64,000 bases of DNA. It comes from an uncultured Alphaproteobacteria bacterium. Lineage in GTDB: Bacteria > Pseudomonadota > Alphaproteobacteria > Sphingomonadales > Sphingomonadaceae. Location: the NCBI GenBank assembly GCA_903934325.1, contig CAIZNH010000005.1, forward strand, positions 1 through 64,000, given 5' to 3'. The first letter of the stretch is position 1. Every line of letters begins with the position of its first letter. Below are positions 17,939 to 28,014 of the stretch, piece after piece. The notes under the pieces were generated by a model. That model did not search any database. It saw only the letters and a program-made list of their open reading frames with translations, and was not told where the DNA came from. A program made the position numbers and the translations under genes.

Positions 17939-18516
17939 GCCGCGCGCACTTCGGTGACTTCGGGGACGTAGTGCTTGAGCAGGCCTTCGATGCCGTGCTT
18001 GAGCGTCGCGGTGCTCGACGGGCAGCCCGAGCAAGAGCCCTGCAGCGTGAGATAGACCACCCCGTCGCGGAAACCGCGATAGGCGATGTCGCCGCCGTCA
18101 CCCGCTACAGCCGGGCGCACACGGGTTTCGAGCAATTCGTTGATGGCCGCGATCACTTCGGCGTCTTCGGCGCGCTCCTCGATCACCATCTCGTCTTCGG
18201 GCGGGGGGACCGCGATGCCGTTGCCGCTGGGCGCTGCGAACAGCGGGGCTTCGGAGACGAAATGATCGAGCAGGATCGCGATCACCTGCGGCTTCAGCGC
18301 GCTCCAGTAGGCACCGGGCGCGGCGGTGACGCTGACGAAATCCGCGCCGAAGAACACGTTCACCACTTCGCCCGTATCGAAGATCGCCTGCGCAAGCGGG
18401 CTCGCCTCGGCGGCTTCGGGGGTGGCAAATTCGCGGGTTCCTGCGGCCATGACAATTTGCCCGGGCAGGAACTTCAAGGCGGACGGATTGGGGGTGGTTT
18501 CGGTCTCGATGAACAT
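17935..18516 (-). CDS. NifU-family Fe-S cluster carrier (NfuA-like)
   Basis: 193 residues with an N-terminal Nfu_N domain ([20 protein letters not shown]) and a C-terminal NifU domain with the cluster-binding [12 protein letters not shown] (CxxC). Proteins with this layout carry and deliver Fe-S clusters in the cytoplasm. It heads the minus-strand run ending in plsC and is divergent from the M16 peptidase gene, so a promoter lies in the 100 bases between them. Confidence 0.93.
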   Translation of the reverse strand: MFIETETTPNPSALKFLPGQIVMAAGTREFATPEAAEASPLAQAIFDTGEVVNVFFGADFVSVTAAPGAYWSALKPQVIAILLDHFVSEAPLFAAPSGNGIAVPPPEDEMVIEERAEDAEVIAAINELLETRVRPAVAGDGGDIAYRGFRDGVVYLTLQGSCSGCPSSTATLKHGIEGLLKHYVPEVTEVRAA

Positions 18517-18616
18517 GGGGCCTATCTAGGAGCGGCGGGGGCTCCCGACAAGCAGGCAATCCTTGCGTGAAACCATTCACTATCGCTTCACACTTCGCCG
18601 CCCTATATGTCGGCCC

Positions 18617-21600
18617 ATGACGTCGCTCTCCCGCGCAGCCCGCGCTATCGCCCTTCTCATTGCTCCTGTCCTGATGGTCCAGCCCGTGCTGGCCCAACAG
18701 GCCGCCACGCAAACCGCGACGGCGCCCGCTCCCGCGCCTGTTCCGGCGCCAAAGGCCCTGCAAACCGGCGGGGCGACCCCGTGGCTCTATCGCGGCTCGG
18801 ACGTTCCGCCCGACGAGAAATGGCTGTTCGGCGAGATGAAGAACGGGCTGCGCTATGCCGTGCGCAACAATGGTGTGCCGCCGCGCCAGATCTCGATCCG
18901 GGTGCGCGTCGATGCCGGTTCGCTGCACGAGGAAGACGGCGAACAGGGCTACGCGCACCTGCTGGAACACCTGCTCTTCCGCGAGAGCAAGTATCTCGGG
19001 CAGGGCGAAGCGATTGCCGCATGGCAGCGCCTTGGCGCGACCTTTGGCAGCGATGCCAATGCCGAGACCACGCCGACCCACACGGTCTACAAGCTCGACA
19101 TTCCCGACATCAACCCGGCCAAGCTGTCGGAGAGCTTCAAGCTGCTTTCGGGCATGGTGCGCGCGCCGGTGCTGAATGACGTGAATGTCGGCGCCGAACG
19201 CCCGATCGTGCTTGCCGAAAAGCGCGAGCGCGGCGGTGCGGGCCTGCGCATGGCAGACCTGACGCGCCAGACCTTCTTTGCCGGTCAGCGCCTCTCCAGC
19301 CGCAATCCGATCGGCACGGACGAGACCTTGAAGGCGGCGAGCGGCAAGGGTGTGAAGGCCTTCTACGATCGCTGGTATCGCCCCGAAAACACCACCATCA
19401 TTGTGGCCGGCGACGCTGATCCGCAGCTGCTGGCAGGGCTGGTGGAGCAATGGTTCGGCGACTGGAAGGGCGCCGGCAAGCCCGGCGTTGCGCCTGCTTT
19501 CGGTGATCCGGTTGCTCCGGCCGGCGCGGTGGCGAGTGCCGGCATGCCTTCCCCGATCGGCGAGCTGGCCGTCGGCGTCGAGCCCGATCTGCCGCGCAGT
19601 CTCACCTTCGCGGTGATGCGTCCGTGGCGGCCCGTAACCGACACCGTCGTCTATAATGAAGGCCTGCTGCTCGATGCGATTGCCCAGGCGATCATCAACC
19701 GCCGCCTGGAATCGCGCGCGCGCGGCGGCGGCAGCTTCCTCTATGCGCAGGTCCAGCAGGACGATATCTCGCGCTCGACCGATGCCACCTTCGTCACCTT
19801 CGCGCCGCTCACCAGCGACTGGCAGGCAGCGCTGGCCGATGTGCGCAGCGTGATTGCGGACGCGCTGGTCAATCCGCCGACGCAGGAAGAGATCGACCGC
19901 GAGGCCTCCGAGTTCGACGTGGTCTTCGCCAACGAGGTCGAACAGGAAAGCGTCCAGTCGGGCTCGACCCTCGTCAACAATCTGGTCAACGCGGTCGACA
20001 TCCGCGAGACTTTCGCTGCCCCGCAGGTGGTGCTCGATGTGTTCCGCGGCATGAAGCCGCGCCTGACGCCGGCCGAAGTGCTGGAGCGCACCAGAGGGCT
20101 GTTCGAAGGCACGGTGACGCGCTCGGTCTATGTCACTCCGCAGGCAGGCGAGGCCGATGTCGCGGCGCTCAAGCTCGCGCTGGCGAGCGAGGCCAAGGTC
20201 GATGGCAGCGCGCGGCTGGCGGCGAACACCATTTCCTTTGCCGATCTGCCAGCCCTTGGCGCGCCCGGCACGATTGCCGGGCAGAAGGCGCTAGGCGTGC
20301 TGGAAATCCAGCAGGTCGACTTTGCCAATGGTGTCAAGGCGCTGGTGTGGGCTAATGATGCCGAACCCGGCCGCGTGACGGTGCGGGTGCGCTTTGGCGC
20401 AGGCTACCGCGCCTTCGACAAGGACTCGGCGGTCTATGCCTCGCTCGGCGAGGCGGCGCTGGTCGGCTCGGGGCTGGGCGAGCTCGGCCAGAACGAGATC
20501 GACCGGCTGACCACGGGACGCAAGCTCGGCTTCGATTTTTCGATCGACGATGCAGTGTTCACGCTGACGGCGCAGACCCGTTCGGAGGATGTGGCCGATC
20601 AGCTCTATCTGTTTGCTGCAAAGCTCGGGATGCCGCGCTGGGACGCTGATCCGGTTACCCGCGCCAAGGCGGCCTCGGAGCTCGCCTACAACACCTTCTC
20701 GACCAGCCCGGGCGGGGTGCTCAACCGCGATCTCGAATATCTCGTGACGGCCAAGGACCCGCGCTTTGCCACGCCCGATCCGGCCGCGATCAAGGCGGCC
20801 ACGCCCGAAGGTTTCCGCAAGGTGTGGGAACCGCTGCTGAAGCAGGGGCCGATCGAGGTGCTGGTGTTCGGCGAGTTCGATGCCGCCAAGATCACCGAGC
20901 AGCTGCGCCTCACTTTCGGCGCTCTGCCACCGCGCGCGCCGATCCCGGCCGATATCGCCGCCCGTGTGCCGGGCTTCGCGCCGACCGCCGACAAGCCCGC
21001 GATCCTGACCCATCGCGGCGATCCCAATCAGGCCGCCGCCGTGGTTGCCTGGCCGAGCGGGGGCGGGGTGGCGAGCTTGCGCGAAAGCCGCCAGCTCGAA
21101 ATCCTCACCCAGCTGTTCAACAACCGTCTGCTTGATGCCCTGCGCGAACGCGCGGGTGCCTCCTATTCGCCGCAGGTCTTCTCCAAGTGGCCCGAAGATC
21201 TGGCAAGCGGCGGGCGCATCACCGCGCTGGCCCAGCTCGAACCCGAATTCGTGCCGGTGTTCTTTGCCGAGGCTGACCGGATCGCCAAGGACCTCGCCGT
21301 CAATCCGCCCACCGCCGACGAGCTGTCCCGCGTCACCGAGCCGCTGGCCCAGCTGATCCGCCGCGCTTCCACCGGCAACCAGTTCTGGCTCTACAACCTC
21401 GAAGGCGCGACGCAGGACCCGCAGCGCGTCGGATTGCTGCGCACGCTGCTGGCGGATTATTCGCAGACCAGCCCGCAGGTGATGCAGTTCCTCGCCGATC
21501 GCTACCTTGCCAAGGGCGTGCCCTTCCGGCTGGCGATCATCCCCGAAGGCCAGCAGCTCGCGAGCGCTCCGCCAGCGCCTGCTACCGCTCCCAAGGCAGC

Positions 21601-21628
21601 GGCCATACCGGCCATGACGGGGCGCTGA
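18617..21628 (+). CDS. M16-family zinc metallopeptidase, exported, double-domain
   Basis: 1003 residues: signal peptide (MTSLSRAARAIALLIAPVLMVQPVLAQ), a proline/alanine-rich linker, then two M16 units. The first holds the inverted zinc motif HLLEH (H114, E117, H118); the second, from about residue 555, lacks it, as usual for the inactive half of pitrilysin/insulinase-type clamshell enzymes. A periplasmic role in degrading oligopeptides is inferred from the family. The ATG at 18617 is preferred over an in-frame start at 18563 because it puts the signal peptide at the N-terminus. Confidence 0.92.
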   Translation: MTSLSRAARAIALLIAPVLMVQPVLAQQAATQTATAPAPAPVPAPKALQTGGATPWLYRGSDVPPDEKWLFGEMKNGLRYAVRNNGVPPRQISIRVRVDAGSLHEEDGEQGYAHLLEHLLFRESKYLGQGEAIAAWQRLGATFGSDANAETTPTHTVYKLDIPDINPAKLSESFKLLSGMVRAPVLNDVNVGAERPIVLAEKRERGGAGLRMADLTRQTFFAGQRLSSRNPIGTDETLKAASGKGVKAFYDRWYRPENTTIIVAGDADPQLLAGLVEQWFGDWKGAGKPGVAPAFGDPVAPAGAVASAGMPSPIGELAVGVEPDLPRSLTFAVMRPWRPVTDTVVYNEGLLLDAIAQAIINRRLESRARGGGSFLYAQVQQDDISRSTDATFVTFAPLTSDWQAALADVRSVIADALVNPPTQEEIDREASEFDVVFANEVEQESVQSGSTLVNNLVNAVDIRETFAAPQVVLDVFRGMKPRLTPAEVLERTRGLFEGTVTRSVYVTPQAGEADVAALKLALASEAKVDGSARLAANTISFADLPALGAPGTIAGQKALGVLEIQQVDFANGVKALVWANDAEPGRVTVRVRFGAGYRAFDKDSAVYASLGEAALVGSGLGELGQNEIDRLTTGRKLGFDFSIDDAVFTLTAQTRSEDVADQLYLFAAKLGMPRWDADPVTRAKAASELAYNTFSTSPGGVLNRDLEYLVTAKDPRFATPDPAAIKAATPEGFRKVWEPLLKQGPIEVLVFGEFDAAKITEQLRLTFGALPPRAPIPADIAARVPGFAPTADKPAILTHRGDPNQAAAVVAWPSGGGVASLRESRQLEILTQLFNNRLLDALRERAGASYSPQVFSKWPEDLASGGRITALAQLEPEFVPVFFAEADRIAKDLAVNPPTADELSRVTEPLAQLIRRASTGNQFWLYNLEGATQDPQRVGLLRTLLADYSQTSPQVMQFLADRYLAKGVPFRLAIIPEGQQLASAPPAPATAPKAAAIPAMTGR

Positions 21629-21763
21629 TCGTACGGAGCAATCACGGAGCGCGGGAAATAAAGTTGTCGCGAAAGGCTTTGTCGCTTTACAAATGAAACG
21701 CGCCTCCTGTAGCGGGCGCCCCCGCGCGATGTGAACGCGCGCCGAATAGAAAGAGTATTGCAC

Positions 21764-23149
21764 GTGCCCGAGACCTGGACCCCGGACAGCTGGAAGACCC
21801 GCGAAGCGCGGCACCTTCCGCATTACGAGGACGCCGCCGAACTGGCTGAAGCGGAGACGACCCTGTCGTCCTATCCGCCGCTGGTGTTTGCGGGCGAGGC
21901 ACGGGCGCTCAAGGCCGATCTGGCGCAGGTCGCGAGCGGCCACGGCTTCCTGTTGCAAGGCGGAGACTGCGCGGAGAGCTTTGCCGAGTTCCACCCCAAC
22001 AACATCCGCGACACCTTCCGCGTGCTGCTCCAGATGGCGGTCGTCATGACCTTTGCCAGCAAGCGCCCCGTCGTGAAGGTCGGGCGCATGGCCGGCCAGT
22101 TCGCTAAGCCGCGCTCCTCGCCGACGGAAACCATCGGCGATCTGACGCTGCCGAGCTATCTCGGCGACAATATCAACGGTATCGAGTTCGACCCCGTCAG
22201 CCGCCGCAATGATCCGGCCCGCATGGTGCGCGCCTATTCGCAGGCCGCCGCGACGCTCAATCTGCTGCGTGCTTTCGCGGGCGGGGGCTATGCCAACCTG
22301 CGGCAAGTCCACCAGTGGACGCTCGATTTCATGGGCCGCACGCCGTGGACCGAGAAATTCGCGCAGATGGCCGACCGGATCGGCGAGGCATTGGATTTCA
22401 TGGAGGCCTGCGGGATCGATCCCGGCACCGTGCCGCAATTGAAGGGCACGAGCTTCTACACCAGTCATGAAAGCCTGCTGCTGCCCTACGAACAGGCGCT
22501 CACCCGCCGCGATTCGCTCACGGGCGATTGGTACGCGACCTCGGCGCACATGCTGTGGATCGGGGATCGCACCCGCTTCCCGGGCTCGGCCCACATCGAA
22601 TTCGCGCGCGGCATCGGCAATCCGCTGGGCATGAAGTGCGGCCCTTCGCTCGAGCCCGATGCGCTGCTGCGCCTGCTCGACGAATTGAACCCGAACCGCG
22701 AGGCCGGGCGCTTGACCCTCATCAGCCGTTTCGGCCACGACAAGGTGGAAGACGGCCTGCCGCGCCTCGTGCGCGCGGTTGAGCGCGAGGGCCATCCGGT
22801 GGTGTGGTCTTGCGATCCGATGCACGGCAATGTCGTGAAGTCCGACACCGGCTTCAAGACGCGCCCCTTCGACCGCATCCTGAGGGAGGTGAAGGGCTTC
22901 TTCGCGGTCCACCGCGCCGAAGGCTCGCACCCGGGCGGAATCCATATCGAGATGACCGGGCAGGATGTGACCGAATGTGTCGGCGGGGCTGTCGCGATTA
23001 CCGAGGAACGGCTGGGCGATCGCTATCACACCCACTGCGATCCGCGCCTCAACGCCGAACAGTCGCTGGAACTGGCTTTCCTCGTTGCCGAAATGCTCAA
23101 CGAGGCGGCGGGCGAGCGGAGCGACACGATCAGCGCCGACGCGGCGTAA
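21764..23149 (+). CDS. Class II 3-deoxy-7-phosphoheptulonate synthase
   Basis: 461 residues of the plant-type DAHP synthase family, with [15 protein letters not shown] (metal-ligand cysteine), [14 protein letters not shown] and the C-terminal [17 protein letters not shown]. It condenses phosphoenolpyruvate and erythrose 4-phosphate as the first step of the shikimate pathway. The start is probably the GTG at 21764 behind aaagag; GTG 21731 in the same frame would add 11 residues. It stands alone, followed 7 bases later by egtB. Confidence 0.93.
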   Translation: MPETWTPDSWKTREARHLPHYEDAAELAEAETTLSSYPPLVFAGEARALKADLAQVASGHGFLLQGGDCAESFAEFHPNNIRDTFRVLLQMAVVMTFASKRPVVKVGRMAGQFAKPRSSPTETIGDLTLPSYLGDNINGIEFDPVSRRNDPARMVRAYSQAAATLNLLRAFAGGGYANLRQVHQWTLDFMGRTPWTEKFAQMADRIGEALDFMEACGIDPGTVPQLKGTSFYTSHESLLLPYEQALTRRDSLTGDWYATSAHMLWIGDRTRFPGSAHIEFARGIGNPLGMKCGPSLEPDALLRLLDELNPNREAGRLTLISRFGHDKVEDGLPRLVRAVEREGHPVVWSCDPMHGNVVKSDTGFKTRPFDRILREVKGFFAVHRAEGSHPGGIHIEMTGQDVTECVGGAVAITEERLGDRYHTHCDPRLNAEQSLELAFLVAEMLNEAAGERSDTISADAA

Positions 23150-23155
23150 CCCCAT

Positions 23156-24367
23156 ATGGGGCGCGCCTCGCTCGCGGAGCAATATCGCGCCACCCGCGCC
23201 TTGAGCGAGGCGCTGGCCCGGCCGCTCAGCGATGCCGATGCCAGCATCCAGTCGATGGAGGATGCGAGCCCCGCCAAGTGGCACCTCGCGCATACGACAT
23301 GGTTCTGGGAGACCTTCCTGCTTAGGGATCATGCGGGCGGTTACCAGCTCCACAATCCCGATTGGCCGTTCCTGTTCAATTCCTATTACGAGGCCGAGGG
23401 CGCGCGGATCAGCCGCTTTGCTCGCGGGATGCTTTCGCGTCCGGCTCTGGCCGAGGTGCTGGAATGGCGCGGAGGCGTCGATGCGGCCATGGCTCCGCTG
23501 CTCGATGATCCGGCGCTGGCGGGCCTGATCGCGCTGGGGATCGCGCATGAGCAGCAGCACATCGAATTGCTGCTGACCGACATCAAGCACGCCCTGTTCC
23601 AGAACCCGCTTGGCCCGGCGATGTGGGAGGGTGTCGCGTCCGCCGCCGCACAGCCTGCGCCGATGGGCTGGTACGAACATCCCAGCGGCATCGCGCTGAT
23701 CGGGCATGAGGGCGAGGGGTTTGCCTTCGATAACGAAGCTCCGCGCCACCGCGTTTTGCTTGAACCCTTCGCGCTGGCTGACAGGCTGGTGACCAATGGC
23801 GAATGGGAGGAGTTCATCGCCGATGGCGGCTATGCCGAGCCGCGCCTGTGGCTTGCCGATGGCTGGGGCTGGGTGCAGCGCGAGGGGGTCAGCGCGCCGC
23901 TCTACTGGCGCGAGGACATGCACTTCACCCATCAGGGCTGGCAGCAGCGCGATGCGAACGCGCCTGTCACCCACATCTCCTTCTTCGAGGCCGATGCCTA
24001 TGCCACTTGGGCCGGCGCGCGCCTGCCGACCGAATTCGAATGGGAGGCGATCGCGGCAAGCCATGATCCGGCCGGCGGCAACCAGCTGGATGGGGCCGCG
24101 CCGCCGCTGCCTGTGGGTGGGGCGGGAGTTTTCGGCGATTGCTGGCAATTCACCCGCTCGGCCTATCTCCCGTACCCCGGCTTCCGCGTCGCCGAAGGGG
24201 CGGTGGGCGAATATAATGGCAAGTTCATGAGCGGGCAGGTGGTGCTGCGCGGCGCGAGCTGCGCGACGGTGCGGGGACATTCGCGCAGCACCTATCGCAA
24301 TTTCTTCTACCCCCACCAGCGCTGGCAGTTCACCGGCCTCAGGCTCGCGCGGGATGCGGTGCGGTGA
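23156..24367 (+). CDS. egtB: Ergothioneine sulfoxide synthase EgtB
   Basis: 403 residues with an N-terminal DinB-like domain supplying the iron triad (H46 in HLAHTTWFW; H131 and H135 in HEQQHIELL) and a C-terminal formylglycine-generating-enzyme-like domain (about 170-400, with GARLPTEFEWE and RGASCATVRGHSRSTYRNFF). EgtB joins a thiol to trimethylhistidine with O2. Its stop overlaps the start of egtD, and no egtA, egtC or egtE lies nearby, which suggests either direct use of cysteine or genes elsewhere. Confidence 0.92.
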   Translation: MGRASLAEQYRATRALSEALARPLSDADASIQSMEDASPAKWHLAHTTWFWETFLLRDHAGGYQLHNPDWPFLFNSYYEAEGARISRFARGMLSRPALAEVLEWRGGVDAAMAPLLDDPALAGLIALGIAHEQQHIELLLTDIKHALFQNPLGPAMWEGVASAAAQPAPMGWYEHPSGIALIGHEGEGFAFDNEAPRHRVLLEPFALADRLVTNGEWEEFIADGGYAEPRLWLADGWGWVQREGVSAPLYWREDMHFTHQGWQQRDANAPVTHISFFEADAYATWAGARLPTEFEWEAIAASHDPAGGNQLDGAAPPLPVGGAGVFGDCWQFTRSAYLPYPGFRVAEGAVGEYNGKFMSGQVVLRGASCATVRGHSRSTYRNFFYPHQRWQFTGLRLARDAVR

Positions 24368-25335
24368 CGGCGCTGGCTGTGCGAGACGAGGCCGGAGCCG
24401 ACCCTGCCTTCCGCGCCGATGTGTTGATCGGGCTGGCCGAGCCGCAGAAGGCGGTGCCTGCGCGCTGGTTCTACGATGATGCCGGATCGCGCCTGTTCGA
24501 GGACATCACGCGCCTTCCCGAATATTATCCCACCCGGGCCGAGACCGAAATCCTGAGGGCGCGGGGCGGAGAATTCGCCGCTCTGATCGGGCCGGGACGG
24601 GCGGTGGTGGAGTTCGGCTCGGGCTCTTCGCTCAAGACACCGCTGCTGCTCTCGGCCATAGCGCCTTCGGCCTATGTCCCGCTCGACATTTCCGGCGATT
24701 TCCTGCGCGCTGCGGCGAGCGATCTGGCGGCCAAGTTTCCCGGCCTGCCGGTCTATCCGGTCGAGGCCGATTTCATGCGCGAGGTTGCCTTGCCGCGCGA
24801 GGTGGAGGGGCTGCCCAAGCTCGGGTTCTTCCCCGGCTCGACCATCGGCAATATGGTGCCCGCCACCGCCACCGATCTGCTGCGTTCGATGCGCGAGACG
24901 CTTGGCCTCGGCGCGCTGCTGCTGATTGGCATGGATCTGGTCAAGGACCCCGCCACGCTGATCGCTGCCTATAACGATGCTGCCGGCGTCACGGCCGCCT
25001 TCAACCGCAATCTCCTCCACCGCATCAACCGCGAGCTTGGCGGCGATATTCCGGTCCAACGCTTCGCCCACGAAGCGCGCTGGAATGATGACTATGCGCG
25101 CATCGAGATGCATCTTGTGGCTGATGGCGAGCTTTCCTTCAGCGTCAGCGGTCGCCGTTTCACGATGCGGGCAGGCGAGACGATCCACACCGAGAACAGC
25201 CACAAGTTCACCCGCCGCACATCCAACATGCTGTTGCAAGCGGGCGGGTGGGAGCCGCGTGCGCGCTGGACCGACGAGGCAGGGCAGTTTGCGCTGATCC
25301 TCGCCGAAGCCGCCCCGCCGCGCTCTGCCCCCTGA
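24364..25335 (+). CDS. egtD: L-histidine N-alpha-methyltransferase EgtD
   Basis: 323 residues of the EgtD family: N-terminal FYDDAGSRLFEDITRLPEYYPTR, SAM-binding EFGSGSSLKTP, and the histidine-site stretch FFPGSTIGN. It makes hercynine (trimethylhistidine), the substrate of EgtB. The GTG start lies inside the egtB stop region (GTGA overlap), so the two are translationally coupled. Ergothioneine is an antioxidant thiol, in keeping with a pigmented aerobic bacterium. Confidence 0.93.
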   Translation: MTALAVRDEAGADPAFRADVLIGLAEPQKAVPARWFYDDAGSRLFEDITRLPEYYPTRAETEILRARGGEFAALIGPGRAVVEFGSGSSLKTPLLLSAIAPSAYVPLDISGDFLRAAASDLAAKFPGLPVYPVEADFMREVALPREVEGLPKLGFFPGSTIGNMVPATATDLLRSMRETLGLGALLLIGMDLVKDPATLIAAYNDAAGVTAAFNRNLLHRINRELGGDIPVQRFAHEARWNDDYARIEMHLVADGELSFSVSGRRFTMRAGETIHTENSHKFTRRTSNMLLQAGGWEPRARWTDEAGQFALILAEAAPPRSAP

Positions 25336-25366
25336 AACCTCCCGCTCGCCCGAGCGTTGGCGCGGG

Positions 25367-26335
25367 ATGGACGGAAACAAGAGCGATATTCTCGTGATCG
25401 GCGCGGGGCTGGCGGGGCTCGCCTGCGCGCGCGAACTGGCAGCGACAGGCGCAAGCGTCATCGTGCTCGACAAGGGGCGTGGCCCCGGCGGGCGCATGGC
25501 CGCGCGGCGGGTGGAGATTGCGGGCGAGACAGTGAGTTTCGATCACGGCGCGCAATACTTCACCGCGCGCGATCCGGCCTTCATCGCGGCGGTCGAAAGC
25601 TGGGCGGCAGCAGGCGTTGCTGCGCGCTGGCCTGCGGCCGGGGTGGACGCATGGGTCGGCGTTCCCGGCATGAATGCGCCGATCCGTGAGCTCGCCCGCT
25701 CGCTCGACGTGCGCTGGGGCGTGCGGGCCGAGCGGATGGTGCGAGGGGACGCGGGCTGGCATGTCGAGACTGATGCAGGTGCCTTCACTGCCGCACGCAT
25801 CATGGTCGCGGTGCCTGCCGAACAGGCCGCCGTGCTGCTTGCCGATGCCGCGCCCGAATTGTCAGCGCTGGCCGCGAGCGTCACCTCGGTCCCGTGCTGG
25901 GCGGTGATGGCGAGCTTTGCCGCGCCGCTTGGCGGGCCCGATACCTTCCGTTCCGACACGGCGCCGGTCAGCTGGGCGGCGCGCAATTCGGCCAAGCCCG
26001 GACGCGCCGCGCCGGAAGCCTGGGTGATCCACGCCAGCGCCCAGCGTAGCCGCGAGTTGGTCGATCATCCAAAGGAGGCGGTCGCCACTCTCCTGCTCGC
26101 CGATTTCTTCTCGGCGATCGGGATTGCGCCAGCCTCGCCCACGCACCTTGATGCGCATCGCTGGCTCTATGCCCTGCCGCAGGCCGTGGGCGGCGAGGGC
26201 GCTCGCTATGATGCAGGCCTCGGCCTAGGCATCGCGGGCGACTGGCTGCACAGCCCGCGTGTCGAAGGGGCCTTCCTCTCGGGCAGGGCCTTGGCGGCGC
26301 TGGCGCGTCAGGCGGCCATCGGCGCGGGGCAATAG
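25367..26335 (+). CDS. FAD/NAD(P)-binding amine-oxidase-like flavoprotein (renalase-like)
   Basis: 322 residues with an N-terminal Rossmann dinucleotide motif (ILVIGAGLAGLACARELAATGASVIVLDKGRGPGGRMA) and a C-terminal GIAGDWL box that completes FAD binding, matching the renalase-like NAD(P)-binding Rossmann oxidoreductases. The DHGAQYFTARDP stretch is typical. It follows egtD by 31 bases on the same strand, but such genes are not a known part of ergothioneine synthesis. The end overlaps the 3' end of the convergent halogenase-like gene by 28 bases. Confidence 0.82.
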   Translation: MDGNKSDILVIGAGLAGLACARELAATGASVIVLDKGRGPGGRMAARRVEIAGETVSFDHGAQYFTARDPAFIAAVESWAAAGVAARWPAAGVDAWVGVPGMNAPIRELARSLDVRWGVRAERMVRGDAGWHVETDAGAFTAARIMVAVPAEQAAVLLADAAPELSALAASVTSVPCWAVMASFAAPLGGPDTFRSDTAPVSWAARNSAKPGRAAPEAWVIHASAQRSRELVDHPKEAVATLLLADFFSAIGIAPASPTHLDAHRWLYALPQAVGGEGARYDAGLGLGIAGDWLHSPRVEGAFLSGRALAALARQAAIGAGQ

Positions 26336-27819
26336 CGCGCCAGATAGTCGCCATGCCCCGGCATGTGCTGGACGAGGTAGCGGATCGACTTTTCCATCTC
26401 GTCGATCTCGCCGCGCGTCTTGGCCGTGTCGAGCGCGTCGGCCATGGCGTTATGCCCGCCCATCGCGATCCCTTGTCCCATCATGACCGCGGCCCAGCTG
26501 GTCTCGGTGAACAGCTCGTCCTCCTCGCGGAAGATCTGGCCGTTGGCCCTGAAGATCTCCACCTTCTCGGTCAGGCTGTCGGGCACCGGCATGGTGCGCA
26601 CATAGTTCCAGAACTCGGAATCGGTCCGGCTGGTGGCGTTGTAATGCAGGATCAGGAAATCGCGGATGCGGGCATATTCGCGGCCCGTCAGGCGGTTGAA
26701 GGCATCCTCCTGCGCCTGCGTCACGCCGTCGAGCGACAGCAGCGAGAGCAGCTTGTCGATCCCGGTGTTGATGAGGTGGATCGAGGTCGATTCGAGCGGC
26801 TCCATGAAGCCCGCAGCCAGACCCAGCGCGACCACGTTTTTGTTCCAGAACTTCTTGCGCCGTCCGGTCACGAAACGCAGCCAGTTGGGCTCGGCCTGCG
26901 GCTTGCCGGCAATATTGCCGAGCAGGATATCGAGCGCCTGTTGGTCCTCCATGAAGCTTGAGCAATAGACATGGCCATTGCCGTTGCGGTGCTGGAGCGG
27001 CACTTGCCACTGCCACCCGGCACTATGCGCAGTGGCGCGGGTGAAGGGCGGGGGCGGGCTGCCGTCCTCGCGCTGGCAGGGCAAGGCGACCGCGCGGTTG
27101 CAGGGCAGGTAATTGCTCCAGTCGTCATAGCCGGTCCCCAGCGCCTGTTCGATCAACAGGCCGCGGAAGCCCGAGCAATCGATGAACAGATCGCCCTTGA
27201 ATTCGCGCCCGTCGTCGAGCGTCACACCGGTGACAAAGCCGCTTTCCGCGTCGAGCGCGACATCGGTGACCTTGCCTTCCTGACGCACCACGCCGCGGGT
27301 CTCGGCATAGCGGCGCAGATAGGCGGCATAGCGTCCCGCATCGAGGTGATAGGCGTAATTGACCGGCGGCAGATCGTCGCGCTTGTAATCTTCGGTGCGC
27401 GCGAACTTGCCAAAATAGGCGGCCATGGTCTCAAGATTGAAGACCTGGATCGGACGCTTGTCGCCCGCTTCGGCCATCCGGTGCCACACGTGGTGGAAGC
27501 TGATCCCGCCCATCACATAGCCATAGGCGCCGAAGGGGTGGATGTAGCTGTCGCCGAGCTTGCCCCAGTTTTCGAACTGGATGCCGAGCTTGAAGGTGCC
27601 GCCGACCTCGGCCAGCATCTCGCGCTCGTCGATCCCGAGCAGCTGGTTGAAGCCGATGAAGGGCGGAATCGTCGCCTCGCCCACGCCGACCGTGCCGATG
27701 GCTTCGGATTCGATCAGTGTGATTTCCACAGGCCGTCCGCTCTTGATGCGCGAAAGGGCCGCGGCTGCCATCCATCCGGCCGTTCCCCCGCCGACGATGA
27801 TTATATTTTGAATTGCCAT
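26308..27819 (-). CDS. Tryptophan-halogenase-like flavoprotein of a TonB-receptor locus
   Basis: 503 residues with the FAD motif GGGTAGWMAAAAL, the FK-x-GIxFxNW stretch holding the lysine that forms the chloramine in PrnA-type halogenases, the GWQWQVPLQHR version of WxWxIP, and PLESTSIHL with the catalytic-site glutamate. By motif content it could halogenate. In sphingomonads and Caulobacter, relatives sit beside TonB receptors for glycans and their substrate is unknown. It is divergent from the TonB receptor gene and shares its control region. The ATG at 27819 has a gaggaa site; an upstream start at 27858 is less likely. Confidence 0.88.
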   Translation of the reverse strand: MAIQNIIIVGGGTAGWMAAAALSRIKSGRPVEITLIESEAIGTVGVGEATIPPFIGFNQLLGIDEREMLAEVGGTFKLGIQFENWGKLGDSYIHPFGAYGYVMGGISFHHVWHRMAEAGDKRPIQVFNLETMAAYFGKFARTEDYKRDDLPPVNYAYHLDAGRYAAYLRRYAETRGVVRQEGKVTDVALDAESGFVTGVTLDDGREFKGDLFIDCSGFRGLLIEQALGTGYDDWSNYLPCNRAVALPCQREDGSPPPPFTRATAHSAGWQWQVPLQHRNGNGHVYCSSFMEDQQALDILLGNIAGKPQAEPNWLRFVTGRRKKFWNKNVVALGLAAGFMEPLESTSIHLINTGIDKLLSLLSLDGVTQAQEDAFNRLTGREYARIRDFLILHYNATSRTDSEFWNYVRTMPVPDSLTEKVEIFRANGQIFREEDELFTETSWAAVMMGQGIAMGGHNAMADALDTAKTRGEIDEMEKSIRYLVQHMPGHGDYLARYCPAPMAA

Positions 27820-27920
27820 GTTTTCCTCGGTCCCAACCGGCCCTGCTTGCGCCGTCATTGCGGGGATTCTGCGCCCCGCGAAGTGTTGCCAGAATGCAAT
27901 ATGTCGCGCGGATTACAAGT

Positions 27921-27938
27921 CTTGAGAACGCTAACAAT
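27921..27938. promoter_or_regulatory. Probable LacI-type operator between halogenase-like and TonB-receptor genes
   Basis: CTTGAGAACGCTAACAAT has the intact left half CTTGAGAAC of the palindrome found before the GH3 gene and a weaker right half (5 of 9 positions). It lies 77 bases before the receptor ATG and about 100 bases before the divergent halogenase-like gene, with the central CG of LacI-family operators. The regulator is presumably the LacI protein encoded at 32321. Binding is inferred from the pattern. Confidence 0.55.
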
Positions 27939-28014
27939 CTGCGCTACAACCCGTAAGGCAAGCACCCGTAGCAGGCACGAATCTGTCGCGGGGCATGGGG
28001 AGGTTTGACACATC

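Noticed and set aside
20291..24316. Very long open frame on the minus strand (over 1300 codons) opposite the M16, DAHP synthase and egtB genes
   Set aside because: Its product is rich in Arg, His, Gln and Ala with no domain, and it lies wholly opposite recognised genes; an antisense frame kept open by high GC in the third codon position.
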